From Leptospiraceae bacterium (GTDB lineage: Bacteria > Spirochaetota > Leptospiria > Leptospirales > Leptospiraceae), in the NCBI GenBank assembly GCA_947458405.1, contig CANGZW010000003.1, positions 36,113 to 100,112 of the forward strand: DNA of 64,000 nucleotides, given 5' to 3'. This document shows positions 30,692 through 40,995 of this stretch, in pieces (the stretch's first letter is position 1; each line of letters starts with the position of its first letter). The translations under genes and the position numbers were made by a program. A model generated the notes under the pieces. It did not search any database. It was not told the DNA's origin and saw only the letters and a program-made list of their open reading frames with translations.

Positions 30692-32649
30692 TCTTCTTTT
30701 TTCTCCATTGAGTTTTTACTCTTACTAAAATTAAATAAATTTTTAACTGATTCTATTGAATTTCTTATATATTCCGATGCTATCGAACCCGCAACTCCTC
30801 CTGCAGTAACTCCAATTGGACCAGATAATGTAACGCCTAAATAAACAGATCCCAACCAAATTGGATCTATATAGGCGGCATTTTTATTAAATTGACCTTT
30901 ATAAATAATAGGGATGGAAAAAGCTCTTCCTGCAATTCCTCCCAAACCAACTTGAATTTGTAACTCTATTTCACCATCAAAATTAATATTACCTTTTCCT
31001 TTTGCATCAATCCCCACACCGACCATTTTTAGATCAGGAATATCAATATTTCTTTTCTCAATATAAAAATGAGATGTAATTGATTGGAATTCACCACTTT
31101 CTCCTTTGGGTCCGAGTATATTTACATATTTTCCGAGAGTCAAAATAGGTTTAAGGAAGTTTGCGTATCCCGTTAATTTACCATTTTTTATCGTGGTTAT
31201 TCCCTTAATCTTAAGGTTATTTTCAAAGATTGGGAGAGTGTTTCCAACGGAATGTAAATGAAATTCAGTGTCCAAATTTCCTGAAATAAATTTTTTATCT
31301 GAGTATTTCTTGATTAATTTTTCTAAATCTACGTTTTGTAGTTTAAAACTAAAATCATAATTAGTTTCATTGGCAGTTGATATAATACCATCACCAGAAA
31401 TATTTCCGTTATACAAGGATCCTTTAGAAATATTTATCTTCACGTTAGAGTCATCAATTAAAACTTTTCCTTCAGATTCTCCGAAATCGTAATCCTTGAA
31501 AGATAACTTTTTACATTTAAAATTTAGCTCACTTGTAAATTTTTTATTTTTACTCCCAGGGATTGAAAAATCTGTAAAAGCTAAAATATATTCTATTGAC
31601 TTTTCAAGCTCAAAATAATCAGAATTTATATAAAGATTTAAAAAGATGGTATTATGTAATACCAACTCTCCCAATAAATTTACTGACAAATAGTTACCTA
31701 ATTTTAATTTAGTGTTACTAAGAGTAATCTTACTGCTTTTTATATGATAAGATATGGTAGATTTAATTTCTATAGGAGGGGCATCTTCAATACCTTTAAA
31801 ATTTAAATTATAAATTGTCGTGTTAGTAATCAGATTTATTGTATTAATATCATTTTTTTCGATTGAAAACTCACCTGAAATAAAGCTGTTTGTAAAGTTT
31901 GATTTTAAGAAGATATAATAATAGGGTTGAAATTTTTTCAGTGGAAAATTTTTTAGATTTATTTTTCCATGCAGTAAGAAATTTTCTAACTTAATTTCTT
32001 TATTTTCAATTCCAAAATTTAGGTCAGTAATAATATTTCCATTTAAATAATTAATATTTAAATATAAAGAATTGTCTTGCACAGAATTATGATTATAGTA
32101 CAGATTTGAGATGTATATTTTCTCGTGAGAATTATTGTAAGTCAAATCTATATTTAAATTTTTTAAGTGAATTGATAATATTTGAAAATTGTAGATTTTG
32201 TTTGATAATTCAAGTGAAGAAGTATTAGTCTTTTTATTTTCTTTAGATATAAAAGTTAAATTACCATCTTCTATTATTAAATCATCTAACTTCCATTGTT
32301 TCAGGATAATTTTCTTCCATGAGAATATAATTGTAATACGTGAAGACTCTAAATTAATGGAGGAGTTTTTGTTATCACTTTTGATTGACACATTTTCCAG
32401 ACTAATTTCAGGATAAGGAAAAAAAGAAATATCCTCTTTTGAATATGTTAAATTATAGCCTATAATTGTTTTTGCTTTTTCTAATAATATAGATTTCCAG
32501 TAATCTTTTCTTAATAGAAAAGTTCCGAAGAAAGTTAAATATCCTAAAAAAAACAAGAAAAAGAAGGAAAAAATCCAACGTTTTTTGGGAAATTTAATCA
32601 TAACCAATTTTATCATTTTATATAAAAAAGAATAGAATTTTTTATTCAA
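30688..32649 (-). CDS. AsmA-like membrane protein
   Basis: N-terminal TM, long beta-rich region, C-terminal GNLDTEFHLHS...GKGNINFDGEIELQIQVGLGG...; glycine-rich C-terminus. Confidence 0.7.
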   Translation of the reverse strand: MNKKFYSFLYKMIKLVMIKFPKKRWIFSFFFLFFLGYLTFFGTFLLRKDYWKSILLEKAKTIIGYNLTYSKEDISFFPYPEISLENVSIKSDNKNSSINLESSRITIIFSWKKIILKQWKLDDLIIEDGNLTFISKENKKTNTSSLELSNKIYNFQILSIHLKNLNIDLTYNNSHEKIYISNLYYNHNSVQDNSLYLNINYLNGNIITDLNFGIENKEIKLENFLLHGKINLKNFPLKKFQPYYYIFLKSNFTNSFISGEFSIEKNDINTINLITNTTIYNLNFKGIEDAPPIEIKSTISYHIKSSKITLSNTKLKLGNYLSVNLLGELVLHNTIFLNLYINSDYFELEKSIEYILAFTDFSIPGSKNKKFTSELNFKCKKLSFKDYDFGESEGKVLIDDSNVKINISKGSLYNGNISGDGIISTANETNYDFSFKLQNVDLEKLIKKYSDKKFISGNLDTEFHLHSVGNTLPIFENNLKIKGITTIKNGKLTGYANFLKPILTLGKYVNILGPKGESGEFQSITSHFYIEKRNIDIPDLKMVGVGIDAKGKGNINFDGEIELQIQVGLGGIAGRAFSIPIIYKGQFNKNAAYIDPIWLGSVYLGVTLSGPIGVTAGGVAGSIASEYIRNSIESVKNLFNFSKSKNSMEKKEE

Positions 32650-32696
32650 ACCAAATGTACCTTGAATATTTTTAATATAAAAATAAATTATGAGTT

Positions 32697-33524
32697 ATGA
32701 CATTTCATAATACTAAATCTTTTCAGTACGTCATTTCATCTGCACTCAGTGAGGCACTATTGACATCTGAAATCACAGAGAGACCCCTATTGGTCAGGGG
32801 GGAACCGGGCACAGGAAAAACTCTTCTAGCCGAGTATATTGCCAAAACTAAACACATCCCCATTTTTAAGTGGCACATAAAATCAACAAGTTCTGCAAAG
32901 GAAGGCTTGTATTTTTATGATGCAGTCTCTAGATTAAATGACTCCAGATTTGTAGATTCAAAGATGAATGAGAAAGTACATAATATAGAAAATTATATTA
33001 AATTGGGAGCTCTGGGACTTGCTTTTAACCATGATGGAGATAGTATCGTTTTAATTGATGAAATAGATAAGGCAGATATTGAATTTCCCAATGATTTACT
33101 TCTTGAGTTGGATCAAATGGAATTTGTAATACAAGAGACTTCCCGGGTAGTAAAAGCCAAAAAAAGACCTATCGTAATCATCACATCCAATAATGAAAAA
33201 GAACTTCCGGATGCTTTTTTACGGAGGTGTATTTTTCATTATATAGAATTTCCGGGCCCTGAACACTTACGAGAAATTATTAATGTTCATTTCCCCGGTA
33301 TTGAAGATTCTATTCTTGAAACTTCTTTAAAAACATTTTATAAAATAAGAAAAATAGATGATCTCAGAAAAAAGCCATCTACGAGTGAACTAATTGATTG
33401 GCTTAGTGTACTATTATCACAGGGAGCAGTATTAAAATCCTTAGAAAAGATTCCTTATTTAGGAACTCTTATTAAAAATGAGGAAGATTTAAAAAATAAT
33501 TTTGGAAGGTTTACGGTAAATTAA
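32697..33524 (+). CDS. MoxR-family AAA+ ATPase
   Basis: RGEPGTGKTLLAEYIA; VLIDEIDKADIEFPNDLLLELDQMEF; ITSNNEKELPDAFLRRCIFHYIEFP. Confidence 0.92.
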   Translation: MTFHNTKSFQYVISSALSEALLTSEITERPLLVRGEPGTGKTLLAEYIAKTKHIPIFKWHIKSTSSAKEGLYFYDAVSRLNDSRFVDSKMNEKVHNIENYIKLGALGLAFNHDGDSIVLIDEIDKADIEFPNDLLLELDQMEFVIQETSRVVKAKKRPIVIITSNNEKELPDAFLRRCIFHYIEFPGPEHLREIINVHFPGIEDSILETSLKTFYKIRKIDDLRKKPSTSELIDWLSVLLSQGAVLKSLEKIPYLGTLIKNEEDLKNNFGRFTVN

Positions 33525-34717
33525 TGTTTCAAGATTTTTTCTATAGGCTGAAGTCTAAAAATATACCTGTTTCAACAACAGAATTAATCGATTTAATTAA
33601 AATGACTTCTTACTTTAGTTCTAACAATGGATCTTTAAGTATCAAAGAATTTTACACTGTTGCTAGAAGTTGTTTGATTAAAGACATTAAATATTTTGAT
33701 GATTATGATTTAGTTTTTGCAAATACCTTTGGAAATACTCCAATTAGTGATGATAATTTTAAGGGATTATTATCTGAGTGGTTGAGAATTGCCAAAGAAA
33801 ATGAAATATCAGAGGAAAGAAAATCCAAGGCAATGAAGCTTTCCGATGATGAAGTATTTAAGGAATTTCAAAAAAGACTAGAAGAACAAAAAGAGAGACA
33901 TGATAAGGGAAATTACTGGGTAGGCACAGGGGGAACATCTGCTTTTGGAAGTAAAGGATACAATCAAAATGGAATTAGAGTAGGGGGAGAAGGTGGTGAG
34001 GGTATTGCACTACAAATTTTAGGTGATCGTAACTATAAAGAATATAGGACAGATGAATCATTAAGTGTAAGACAACTAAAGGTAGCTTTAAAAAAATTAC
34101 GCGATTTGCGAAAAGATGGACGAAAAGAATTTCAATTGGAACCGACCATCAAAAAAACTTGCGAAAATGCGGGTGATTTAGAGCTAATATTCGAATCTTC
34201 TAGAAAAAATAAACTCAAATTGATGCTTCTTATGGATGTTGGCGGAAGTATGACACCACATTCAATAAGTGTGAGTCGTCTTTTTTCTGCAGCACATCAA
34301 ATGAATCATTTTAAAGAATTTCATTACTTTTATTTTCATAATATAATTTATGACCGAGTATTTACTGATTCCAATTTCGATGAAAGTATCACGGTTGAAC
34401 GTCTGAAAAAGAAGATATCCCCTGATACAAAAGTAATTTTTGTTGGAGATGGTGCCATGAATCCATATGAGCTTTTTGGTTCTTATGGATCAAATTATTC
34501 ATATAGTGAAATGGATAATGCCCGTAAAATAAAGATAACCGGTATGAATACTTTAAATAATATTATAAAATATTACACTAGTTCTATTTGGTTAAATCCT
34601 GATCCCCAAAGGTATTGGAATTCAACAACTTGTGAAGCAATATGGGATATTTTACCAATGTATTATTTGAGTGTAGATGGATTACACAAAGCTATTTCTA
34701 GATTAAAAGAAATATAG
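33524..34717 (+). CDS. VWA domain (CoxE-like) protein paired with MoxR ATPase
   Basis: KLMLLMDVGGSMTPH MIDAS-like; stop/start overlap with MoxR gene; FVGDGAMNPYEL. Confidence 0.85.
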   Translation: MFQDFFYRLKSKNIPVSTTELIDLIKMTSYFSSNNGSLSIKEFYTVARSCLIKDIKYFDDYDLVFANTFGNTPISDDNFKGLLSEWLRIAKENEISEERKSKAMKLSDDEVFKEFQKRLEEQKERHDKGNYWVGTGGTSAFGSKGYNQNGIRVGGEGGEGIALQILGDRNYKEYRTDESLSVRQLKVALKKLRDLRKDGRKEFQLEPTIKKTCENAGDLELIFESSRKNKLKLMLLMDVGGSMTPHSISVSRLFSAAHQMNHFKEFHYFYFHNIIYDRVFTDSNFDESITVERLKKKISPDTKVIFVGDGAMNPYELFGSYGSNYSYSEMDNARKIKITGMNTLNNIIKYYTSSIWLNPDPQRYWNSTTCEAIWDILPMYYLSVDGLHKAISRLKEI

Positions 34718-34724
34718 CTATATT

Positions 34725-35045
34725 TTATAAATAATGCTCATAAGTATTTTTTAGACTCACTAGGCTCATAGCTCCCAGGCTTCTTTTAACTTCTTTTCCA
34801 TTTTTAAATAGAATTAAAGTTGGAATACTAGAAATTCCATATCTAGATGCAATCTCATTTTTTTCATCTATATTTATTTTGATTACTGTCACTCTTTCTT
34901 TCCAATCTTTTGCAATTTGAGTTATTATTGGATTTAGCATTTTACAGGGAGGGCACCATTCAGCCCAAAAATCCACTAAAATAGGTTTTTCATGGGATTC
35001 TAAGAGTTCTTCAAAATTTGAGGGAAGTTGCTTTGTCTGTTCCAT
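34725..35045 (-). CDS. trxA: Thioredoxin (start refined to ATG 35045)
   Basis: VDFWAEWCPPCKMLNPIITQIA; GISSIPTLILFKNGKEV; SD AGGAGA precedes MEQTKQ. Track start is 35066. Confidence 0.92.
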   Translation of the reverse strand: MEQTKQLPSNFEELLESHEKPILVDFWAEWCPPCKMLNPIITQIAKDWKERVTVIKINIDEKNEIASRYGISSIPTLILFKNGKEVKRSLGAMSLVSLKNTYEHYL

Positions 35046-35057
35046 CGGAAATCTCCT

Positions 35058-35077
35058 ATATACCAATAGGGGTATAT
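35058..35077. promoter_or_regulatory. Candidate operator palindrome upstream of trxA
   Basis: ATATACC-AATAGG-GGTATAT inverted repeat directly 5' of the trxA SD. Confidence 0.4.
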
Positions 35078-35217
35078 GTATAAAGTTGCCATATCCCTCT
35101 TAAAAATCAAGTATTTTTAAAAAATTCATTATGTTCTTTTAGCAAATGATTTTTTATATTTTACACAAAGAGAATCCTTTAATATTAGTTAGTGAATCAA
35201 TCTGTTTGGGGAATTGC

Positions 35218-35448
35218 ATGGACGCATTAGAAATAATTTTAGATACTTTTAAGAAAAATGAAATCAAAGCTGGGCAAACATTGGATAAAAAATTACTAAT
35301 GCTAGAAATTAACAAACTTCCACAAGATGAAAAACTAAATGTACGAAATGCATGGCATACCCTTGTGGGGAATGGATTAATTGTGGAGTCAAATCCAATC
35401 GGTCCTACCTTAACTTCCCTTGGGGAAGAAATGATATATAGCGAATAA
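35218..35448 (+). CDS. Small hypothetical protein, possible winged-helix-like
   Basis: ATG 35218 with GGGGA upstream gives MDALEIILDTFKKNEIKAGQTLD...LVGNGLIVESNPIGPTLTSLGEEMI. Track start is 35146. Confidence 0.5.
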   Translation: MDALEIILDTFKKNEIKAGQTLDKKLLMLEINKLPQDEKLNVRNAWHTLVGNGLIVESNPIGPTLTSLGEEMIYSE

Positions 35449-35542
35449 AAAGAGATTTTTCCAAAAAATTTTAGAATTAGTAAAATAAAAGAGAGTACTA
35501 CAAAAAACATTCTTGACAGTTCTCAAAAATAACTAATATAAA

Positions 35543-35917
35543 ATGGGGAGCGTGCCCGTGGCTATTAATAAAGGATTTCAAATAACAACTTCCGTAAGTG
35601 GTAAGCAAAGACGTAAAAAAGGTAGAATTCGAACTAATATTACGGGTTTTTACTGTCTAAATGGTAAAAGTAAAAATATTGATTGCATGATTGTGGATTT
35701 AGGTATGGGAGGATTGACTATACAGTCTGGAGTTGCCCTGTACCAAGGAGAAAAAGTTACCGCTCTATTTAGGCTAGAAGATGATCCCTTGCAAATTGAA
35801 GGAATTATAGGGAGAACTTCAGGGAAAAATGCTGTCCTGAGATATGAAGATTTGCCCGAAGATATAGCTCAAAAAATTCAAGGGTATATTAATAAAATAT
35901 ATTATAATGAATCATAA
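35543..35917 (+). CDS. PilZ domain protein (putative c-di-GMP binder)
   Basis: RRKKGRIRTNITGFY and MIVDLGMGGLTIQSG match the spacing of PilZ RxxxR and DxSxxG motifs (Ser replaced by Gly). Confidence 0.7.
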   Translation: MGSVPVAINKGFQITTSVSGKQRRKKGRIRTNITGFYCLNGKSKNIDCMIVDLGMGGLTIQSGVALYQGEKVTALFRLEDDPLQIEGIIGRTSGKNAVLRYEDLPEDIAQKIQGYINKIYYNES

Positions 35918-35922
35918 GAAAT

Positions 35923-36609
35923 TTGAAATATGAAAATTTCATAAATTTTGATTTTTTCGATTTTCATACTCATTCAAATACTCTAGGTAATAAGATATTT
36001 AAAATATATTCTCATGATATTAATAATTTCCAAATTCAAAAGGATACCTATTTTAGTATAGGTATTCATCCTTGGTTTATTGAAGAAAAAAAGATTGATG
36101 AATCCTTCACTCTCCTCGAAGACCATTTAAATATGAATAGATGTATTGCAATTGGAGAGACTGGATTAGATAAAATTAGGGGAGCAGATTTTGAATTACA
36201 AAAAATTGTATTTCAAAATCATATTTCTCTTGCAAATCTTTATAATAAACCTTTAATAATTCATTGTGTTAAGTCTTTTGATGTTTTATTAAATTTAATT
36301 AAAAAAACTCCTCCTACTGAAAAATGTATTATTCATGGGTTTAATAAAAATTATGAGTTAGCAGAAGTACTATTATCAAAAGGTTTTATTTTATCATTTG
36401 GAGCTTTATTAATTAAAGATGTACGACTTCAAAAAATTATCCAATCCTTGGGAGCCGATACATTTTTTTTAGAAACAGATGATGCGACTCAAACTATTAA
36501 AGAAATCTATGATTTTGTCGCAAAATTAAAAGGTATTTCTGTTGAAGAATTAGCCGAATCACAAAGAAAATTATATTTATCTATTTTTAATAAACTTATT
36601 ATTGGTTAA
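35923..36609 (+). CDS. TatD-family metal-dependent hydrolase
   Basis: FFDFHTHSN; IGIHPWFIEE; CIAIGETGLDKIRG; PLIIHCVKSFDVLL; FLETDD. Confidence 0.82.
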   Translation: MKYENFINFDFFDFHTHSNTLGNKIFKIYSHDINNFQIQKDTYFSIGIHPWFIEEKKIDESFTLLEDHLNMNRCIAIGETGLDKIRGADFELQKIVFQNHISLANLYNKPLIIHCVKSFDVLLNLIKKTPPTEKCIIHGFNKNYELAEVLLSKGFILSFGALLIKDVRLQKIIQSLGADTFFLETDDATQTIKEIYDFVAKLKGISVEELAESQRKLYLSIFNKLIIG

Positions 36610-36627
36610 TAAATTAGGAGAAAATAG

Positions 36628-37353
36628 ATGAGTTTTGATTTTTTATCGAGAACAGAAATGATGATTGATTTAGAGAGTATGCAAAAGTTAAAAAATGCTC
36701 ATGTTATTATTTTTGGTCTGGGGGGTGTGGGATCCTGTGCTTCTGAAATGATATGTAGGGCGGGAGTGGGTGAGCTTACCCTTTTAGATGGTGATACAGT
36801 TGTTCTTTCAAATCTCAATCGACAGTTACATTCTTTACGGGCAAATATAAATCTTCCGAAAACACAGGCTTTAAAAGAACGACTTACATCTATTAATCCA
36901 GAAATTAAAATAAATTTAATCCAGAGATACTTGAAATTTAAAGATGAGTTTTATGATGTTCTAAAATTATATAAATATAATTATGTTGTAGATTCAATTG
37001 ATACACTTACTTCTAAATGTTTTTTAATAGAAAACGCTGTCAAAATGAATATACCCATAGTAACTTCTTTTGGAGCAGGGGGAAGGTTAGATCCTACAAA
37101 AGTTGAGATTATGGATATATCAAAAACACACCATTGTAGATTGGCATATTACGTACGTAAAAAGTTACACAAGGTAGGAATTTATAAAGGTGTTAGAACT
37201 GTATTTTCTTCGGAGGTACCTGCCAAGGAATTTGTTACCTTAGAGGCACCTGTCCAGGGAAAAAAATCAACGATTGGAACAATATCCTATATGCCTAATT
37301 TATTTGGATGTTTTGTGGCAAGTGAAGTTATACAAAATATTATTTCTAATTAA
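36628..37353 (+). CDS. tcdA: TcdA/ThiF-family E1-like protein (tRNA t6A dehydratase-like)
   Basis: HVIIFGLGGVGSCASEMICRAGVGELTLLDGDTVVLSNLNRQLHSL; VVDSIDTLTSKCFLI. Confidence 0.85.
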   Translation: MSFDFLSRTEMMIDLESMQKLKNAHVIIFGLGGVGSCASEMICRAGVGELTLLDGDTVVLSNLNRQLHSLRANINLPKTQALKERLTSINPEIKINLIQRYLKFKDEFYDVLKLYKYNYVVDSIDTLTSKCFLIENAVKMNIPIVTSFGAGGRLDPTKVEIMDISKTHHCRLAYYVRKKLHKVGIYKGVRTVFSSEVPAKEFVTLEAPVQGKKSTIGTISYMPNLFGCFVASEVIQNIISN

Positions 37354-37358
37354 ATGTA

Positions 37359-37778
37359 CTACATCCCACCAGCTGAATTGTCCAAGGGTAAAAAGTGATA
37401 GGGGCTCGAACTTCGTTTTGCATATAAATAGGCCCAATAAATCAAAACACCTTGGAGTGGTATACGAACGAGAAGCACCCAATGTGGTACTCCCAAATCA
37501 ACTTTATCAGTATATGCATATACATTCGCTGGAAAAACTGCAACTAATAGTGCAATAATTCCCCAAGCAGATAGTCTCATGAAATTATGATTTAAAAGAC
37601 CAAAACCTAAAATAATCTCGGCAAGTCCACTTACATATATCAATTCTTGGTGAAAGGGAACGTAAGAAGGCATCATTTTCATATAAAATCCAGGCATAAC
37701 AAAATGAAGAGTTCCTGCTAAAATATAAAAAATAGACATGAATGCTAAACTTTTTTTGATTTTTCCACCACTTTTCAT
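37359..37778 (-). CDS. DoxX-family membrane protein
   Basis: Four hydrophobic segments; LAGTLHFVMPGFYMKMMPSYVPFHQELIYVSGLAEIILGFGLL. Confidence 0.75.
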   Translation of the reverse strand: MKSGGKIKKSLAFMSIFYILAGTLHFVMPGFYMKMMPSYVPFHQELIYVSGLAEIILGFGLLNHNFMRLSAWGIIALLVAVFPANVYAYTDKVDLGVPHWVLLVRIPLQGVLIYWAYLYAKRSSSPYHFLPLDNSAGGM

Positions 37779-37925
37779 AACTATCCTCCCTTATTGGTTT
37801 TATATTCCTTACTTACTAAATGTGTATAATTTTTTTAGAATATATTTACTATATCATATCTAGTGAGAAGTCAAGTAATTTTTGAAATTTTATATTAGTT
37901 AAAATAAATTCATGAGGAATTCTTT

Positions 37926-39611
37926 TTATTTATCCCGTTTGAATTGAAAGATAGAATGAATTAATTTAGAAACTATAATTCCTAGAGGCAACATCAATAG
38001 TTCTCTAGTAGGCAATTGAAAGTTTATTTTTAAGAAAAATAAATACGCAGGACTAAGAGTAAAAATTAGGAGAGATATAAATGAGAAAAATAATTTTTGA
38101 GTTTTTTCTTTAAATTCAATCTTTTGAATCTGATTTTCCAGGGAAGGAAGTGTATTTAATATTTCCTCCATTTCAATAGGATCTAATTTTAAATTTATTT
38201 CTCTATTTTTTGATTGGAGTTGATTCAGAATAGCTTTGGAAATCGTAAATTGTTTTCTAGCAATCTCATTTTGGAATCCTAATTTAGCCAGAGATTGTAC
38301 TACTCTATGAATATAGTTAGGATCAATTAAGTAAAACTCTCTCTCACCATTGAATCCTAAAACTTCAACACTTCCCATTTCATTTAGAATAATTTTTCGA
38401 ATTTCTTTTTCGATTTGAATGCTTTGATCTATTGAATTTGGAAATGCATACGAAATAATTTCATTTAATTGAATAGGAAGTAAAACTTTTTTCTCAGAGG
38501 AGTAAAACTCGACTTTCTTCTTAAATCTAAGAATACAGTTATTTAATAAAGTTTTATATCGTATTTCAGCGTAAAGGGGAATCAAAGAAACTATATTTTT
38601 TAATATGTTTGCTGATTTACGAAAAGATTTTAATAATTTTTTTTCTTTTTCAGGTAGTATTGATTCTCCTGGAAATGCTTGAACAATATCAATCAAATGA
38701 TTTGCTCTTTTTAATTCATTTTCAGGAATATTTGATATTTCAATTGGATAAGAGTTCGAATAATTTTCAATTTCTTCTGAAATCATTGTCATACTGAAGG
38801 CTTTAGATATTATTAATAACTCATTGATAACTACTTTTTCGAGAGATGTAAATTGACTATAAAAATGATAATATATCTCTATATCTTTTTTAATTTCACC
38901 ATCATCATTTATAAAAATTTGAGTGTTATTGATATGATATTCTGGGGTAATTTCAATAAGTTTATTGAGATTTTTTCCATAGTTAATTACATCTTTGATA
39001 AATTCATTAACTTCTATATATTGATATGGTTTAAAGGCTCTTTTGCATATACTTCTGAGCTCTTCCTCTATTGAATGCTCAAAGGGGGAATAATATTTTT
39101 CATCAACTCTATTATCCCTAATCAGGGAAAATTTATAATTTGTTTCATTTAAGCGTTTTGAGGAAGTGTATTTTGCATTAACAATTAGTTTAATGGAATC
39201 TGATGAGAGTTTAAAACAATGCTTATTAAATATATCTACTTCTGCTTTGGTATCTTTTATAGGAGTCATGATATAAATTTTACAAACTATTTTATTGTTT
39301 TCTACGAAAACAAAAGGGTATATAAAAGCTCTGGGTTTTTCACTTTCATTATGAGTAACTAATATATCTTTAATTGCATAATTTAAAACTACTCGTTTTT
39401 TTGAGTATTCGGGTAGATTTGGATCCTTTCGAATTAAAGAGCTAAGTTCCTCGAGTGTTAAATATTCAGAAGAATAACCTTCTAAAATATTTTTTTGTCG
39501 TTCCTGGAGATAATTAACCAATTTTTCAGGAATAGACGCAGAAACAAAACCAGGTATGGTGTTGCTTTTTGAGATTTCACCTCTTGTATTATTACTTTGT
39601 GTCTGAATCAA
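37926..39611 (-). CDS. Hypothetical protein with C-terminal TM helices
   Basis: 561-aa ORF, soluble N-terminus and LFFSFISLLIFTLSPAYLFFL / LLMLPLGIIVSKLIH at the C-terminus; no family recognised. Confidence 0.65.
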   Translation of the reverse strand: MIQTQSNNTRGEISKSNTIPGFVSASIPEKLVNYLQERQKNILEGYSSEYLTLEELSSLIRKDPNLPEYSKKRVVLNYAIKDILVTHNESEKPRAFIYPFVFVENNKIVCKIYIMTPIKDTKAEVDIFNKHCFKLSSDSIKLIVNAKYTSSKRLNETNYKFSLIRDNRVDEKYYSPFEHSIEEELRSICKRAFKPYQYIEVNEFIKDVINYGKNLNKLIEITPEYHINNTQIFINDDGEIKKDIEIYYHFYSQFTSLEKVVINELLIISKAFSMTMISEEIENYSNSYPIEISNIPENELKRANHLIDIVQAFPGESILPEKEKKLLKSFRKSANILKNIVSLIPLYAEIRYKTLLNNCILRFKKKVEFYSSEKKVLLPIQLNEIISYAFPNSIDQSIQIEKEIRKIILNEMGSVEVLGFNGEREFYLIDPNYIHRVVQSLAKLGFQNEIARKQFTISKAILNQLQSKNREINLKLDPIEMEEILNTLPSLENQIQKIEFKEKTQKLFFSFISLLIFTLSPAYLFFLKINFQLPTRELLMLPLGIIVSKLIHSIFQFKRDK

Positions 39612-39750
39612 ATTGATTTCCCTTACCCTTTAGTAGTATCGGAAAGTCTATTGAAAAGTTCTTAAAATCACGAAGAATCTTGTAGAATTTTAAAAAATAA
39701 TAAATAAAATTACTTTGAAGAAGTTTAAAATTAAAGTTATTTAGGATTTT

Positions 39751-40995
39751 TTAAATTATCATATCCTTAATCATCCTATTGTATCTATTTTTCATAATTC
39801 CGATTCTATGCTCAAAATCTTCTGCATTTGTAATTACTATATTAGAATCATTAATTTTTACATTTTTATCTTTAATTAAATCCGAAATTTTATCTTTCTC
39901 TATATTAGTAATTCCTAACATATTTGCGACTTGATCGAGTGAGTAATCTATGGTAAACTCATCTTTTTTGGAAAGACCGGGCTTTAATTTTTCTTGTAAG
40001 AGTAGATTTAATTGTAAATAGAATTTTATATTTTGATCTTCAACCTTTCTTATAAATATTCTCTGATTTGCTAAATTAAATCTTTTAGCCAGGATATAAA
40101 AAATTTTGATCAGAACATCGTCCGCCGCATGAGTTAATAAATCGTCAAATTTATATCTTTTTAATGTTGTGTTGTCTTTCGCAGTAGCGGTTGCAATTCT
40201 AGCCTTCTTGTTAAGGATTGCCATCTCTCCAATGATTTCACCTTTAAAAATAGTATCTAAAATTAGTTCTTTTCCTCCGGAGAGCCTGGTAATTAGAATT
40301 CCACCTCTTTCGATAATATACAAATAATCATCAGGCTCATTTTGAATAAAAAGTATCTGTCCATCCTCGAGGGTAATTTCTTTATTTGAATCAGTAGTAA
40401 TAATTTCTGGGAGTTTATATTCCGGATCATAAGACTCCAATAGTTTTTTAGCCTCTTCTAATTTTTCGGGTCTTTTTTTGGTAGAAAATTCAGAAGTGAT
40501 GTATTTACTCAAAGCAAAACAGGCTTTATTGGATAATTCTAATTGTTTATATTGCTTTGCATCGTATATTAATTGTTCAGGGGAAGGTTCAGAGTTAGTG
40601 GGGTTGTCGTAAGGATTTCTATTTTCATCCATTAGCATTCTCAGTTTTTCTGTGTAATAGGATAAAAACTTAACAAATGCACCCGGTCGTTCGCGAATAA
40701 AATGAAGAAATTGCAAGACAGTAAGTCTTAAAACTTCACAGTCGGTTTCTGCGGTTATATTCTGCCCATGTTTTTGTTTTAAAATCGAAGAAACAAATCC
40801 GAATACGTCTCCGGAAGAATAAACATTCATAGATTTGTCTTTAAATACGATTTTAGAATGAATTTTTAAAACTCCTGATTTCACGATAAAAATATATCCT
40901 GGATTGTCTTCTCCCTCCATTAAGATCATTGCATCTTTGTTAAATTTTAGAACTGTGGGAGGTTGATTTTGTTTATTTTCCATTTTGGTCTCCAT
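39751..40995 (-). CDS. Tandem cyclic-nucleotide-binding-domain protein
   Basis: Two cNMP-like folds: MLMEGEDNPGYIFIVKSGVLKI...GDVFGFVS and ILFIQNEPDDYLYIIERGGILITRLSGGKELILDTIFKGEIIGEMAILNKKARIATATA. Confidence 0.85.
   Translation of the reverse strand: METKMENKQNQPPTVLKFNKDAMILMEGEDNPGYIFIVKSGVLKIHSKIVFKDKSMNVYSSGDVFGFVSSILKQKHGQNITAETDCEVLRLTVLQFLHFIRERPGAFVKFLSYYTEKLRMLMDENRNPYDNPTNSEPSPEQLIYDAKQYKQLELSNKACFALSKYITSEFSTKKRPEKLEEAKKLLESYDPEYKLPEIITTDSNKEITLEDGQILFIQNEPDDYLYIIERGGILITRLSGGKELILDTIFKGEIIGEMAILNKKARIATATAKDNTTLKRYKFDDLLTHAADDVLIKIFYILAKRFNLANQRIFIRKVEDQNIKFYLQLNLLLQEKLKPGLSKKDEFTIDYSLDQVANMLGITNIEKDKISDLIKDKNVKINDSNIVITNAEDFEHRIGIMKNRYNRMIKDMII

Noticed and set aside
37274-37558. 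94-aa plus ORF across tcdA end and doxX
   Set aside because: Overlaps two supported genes in other frames; no recognisable domain.
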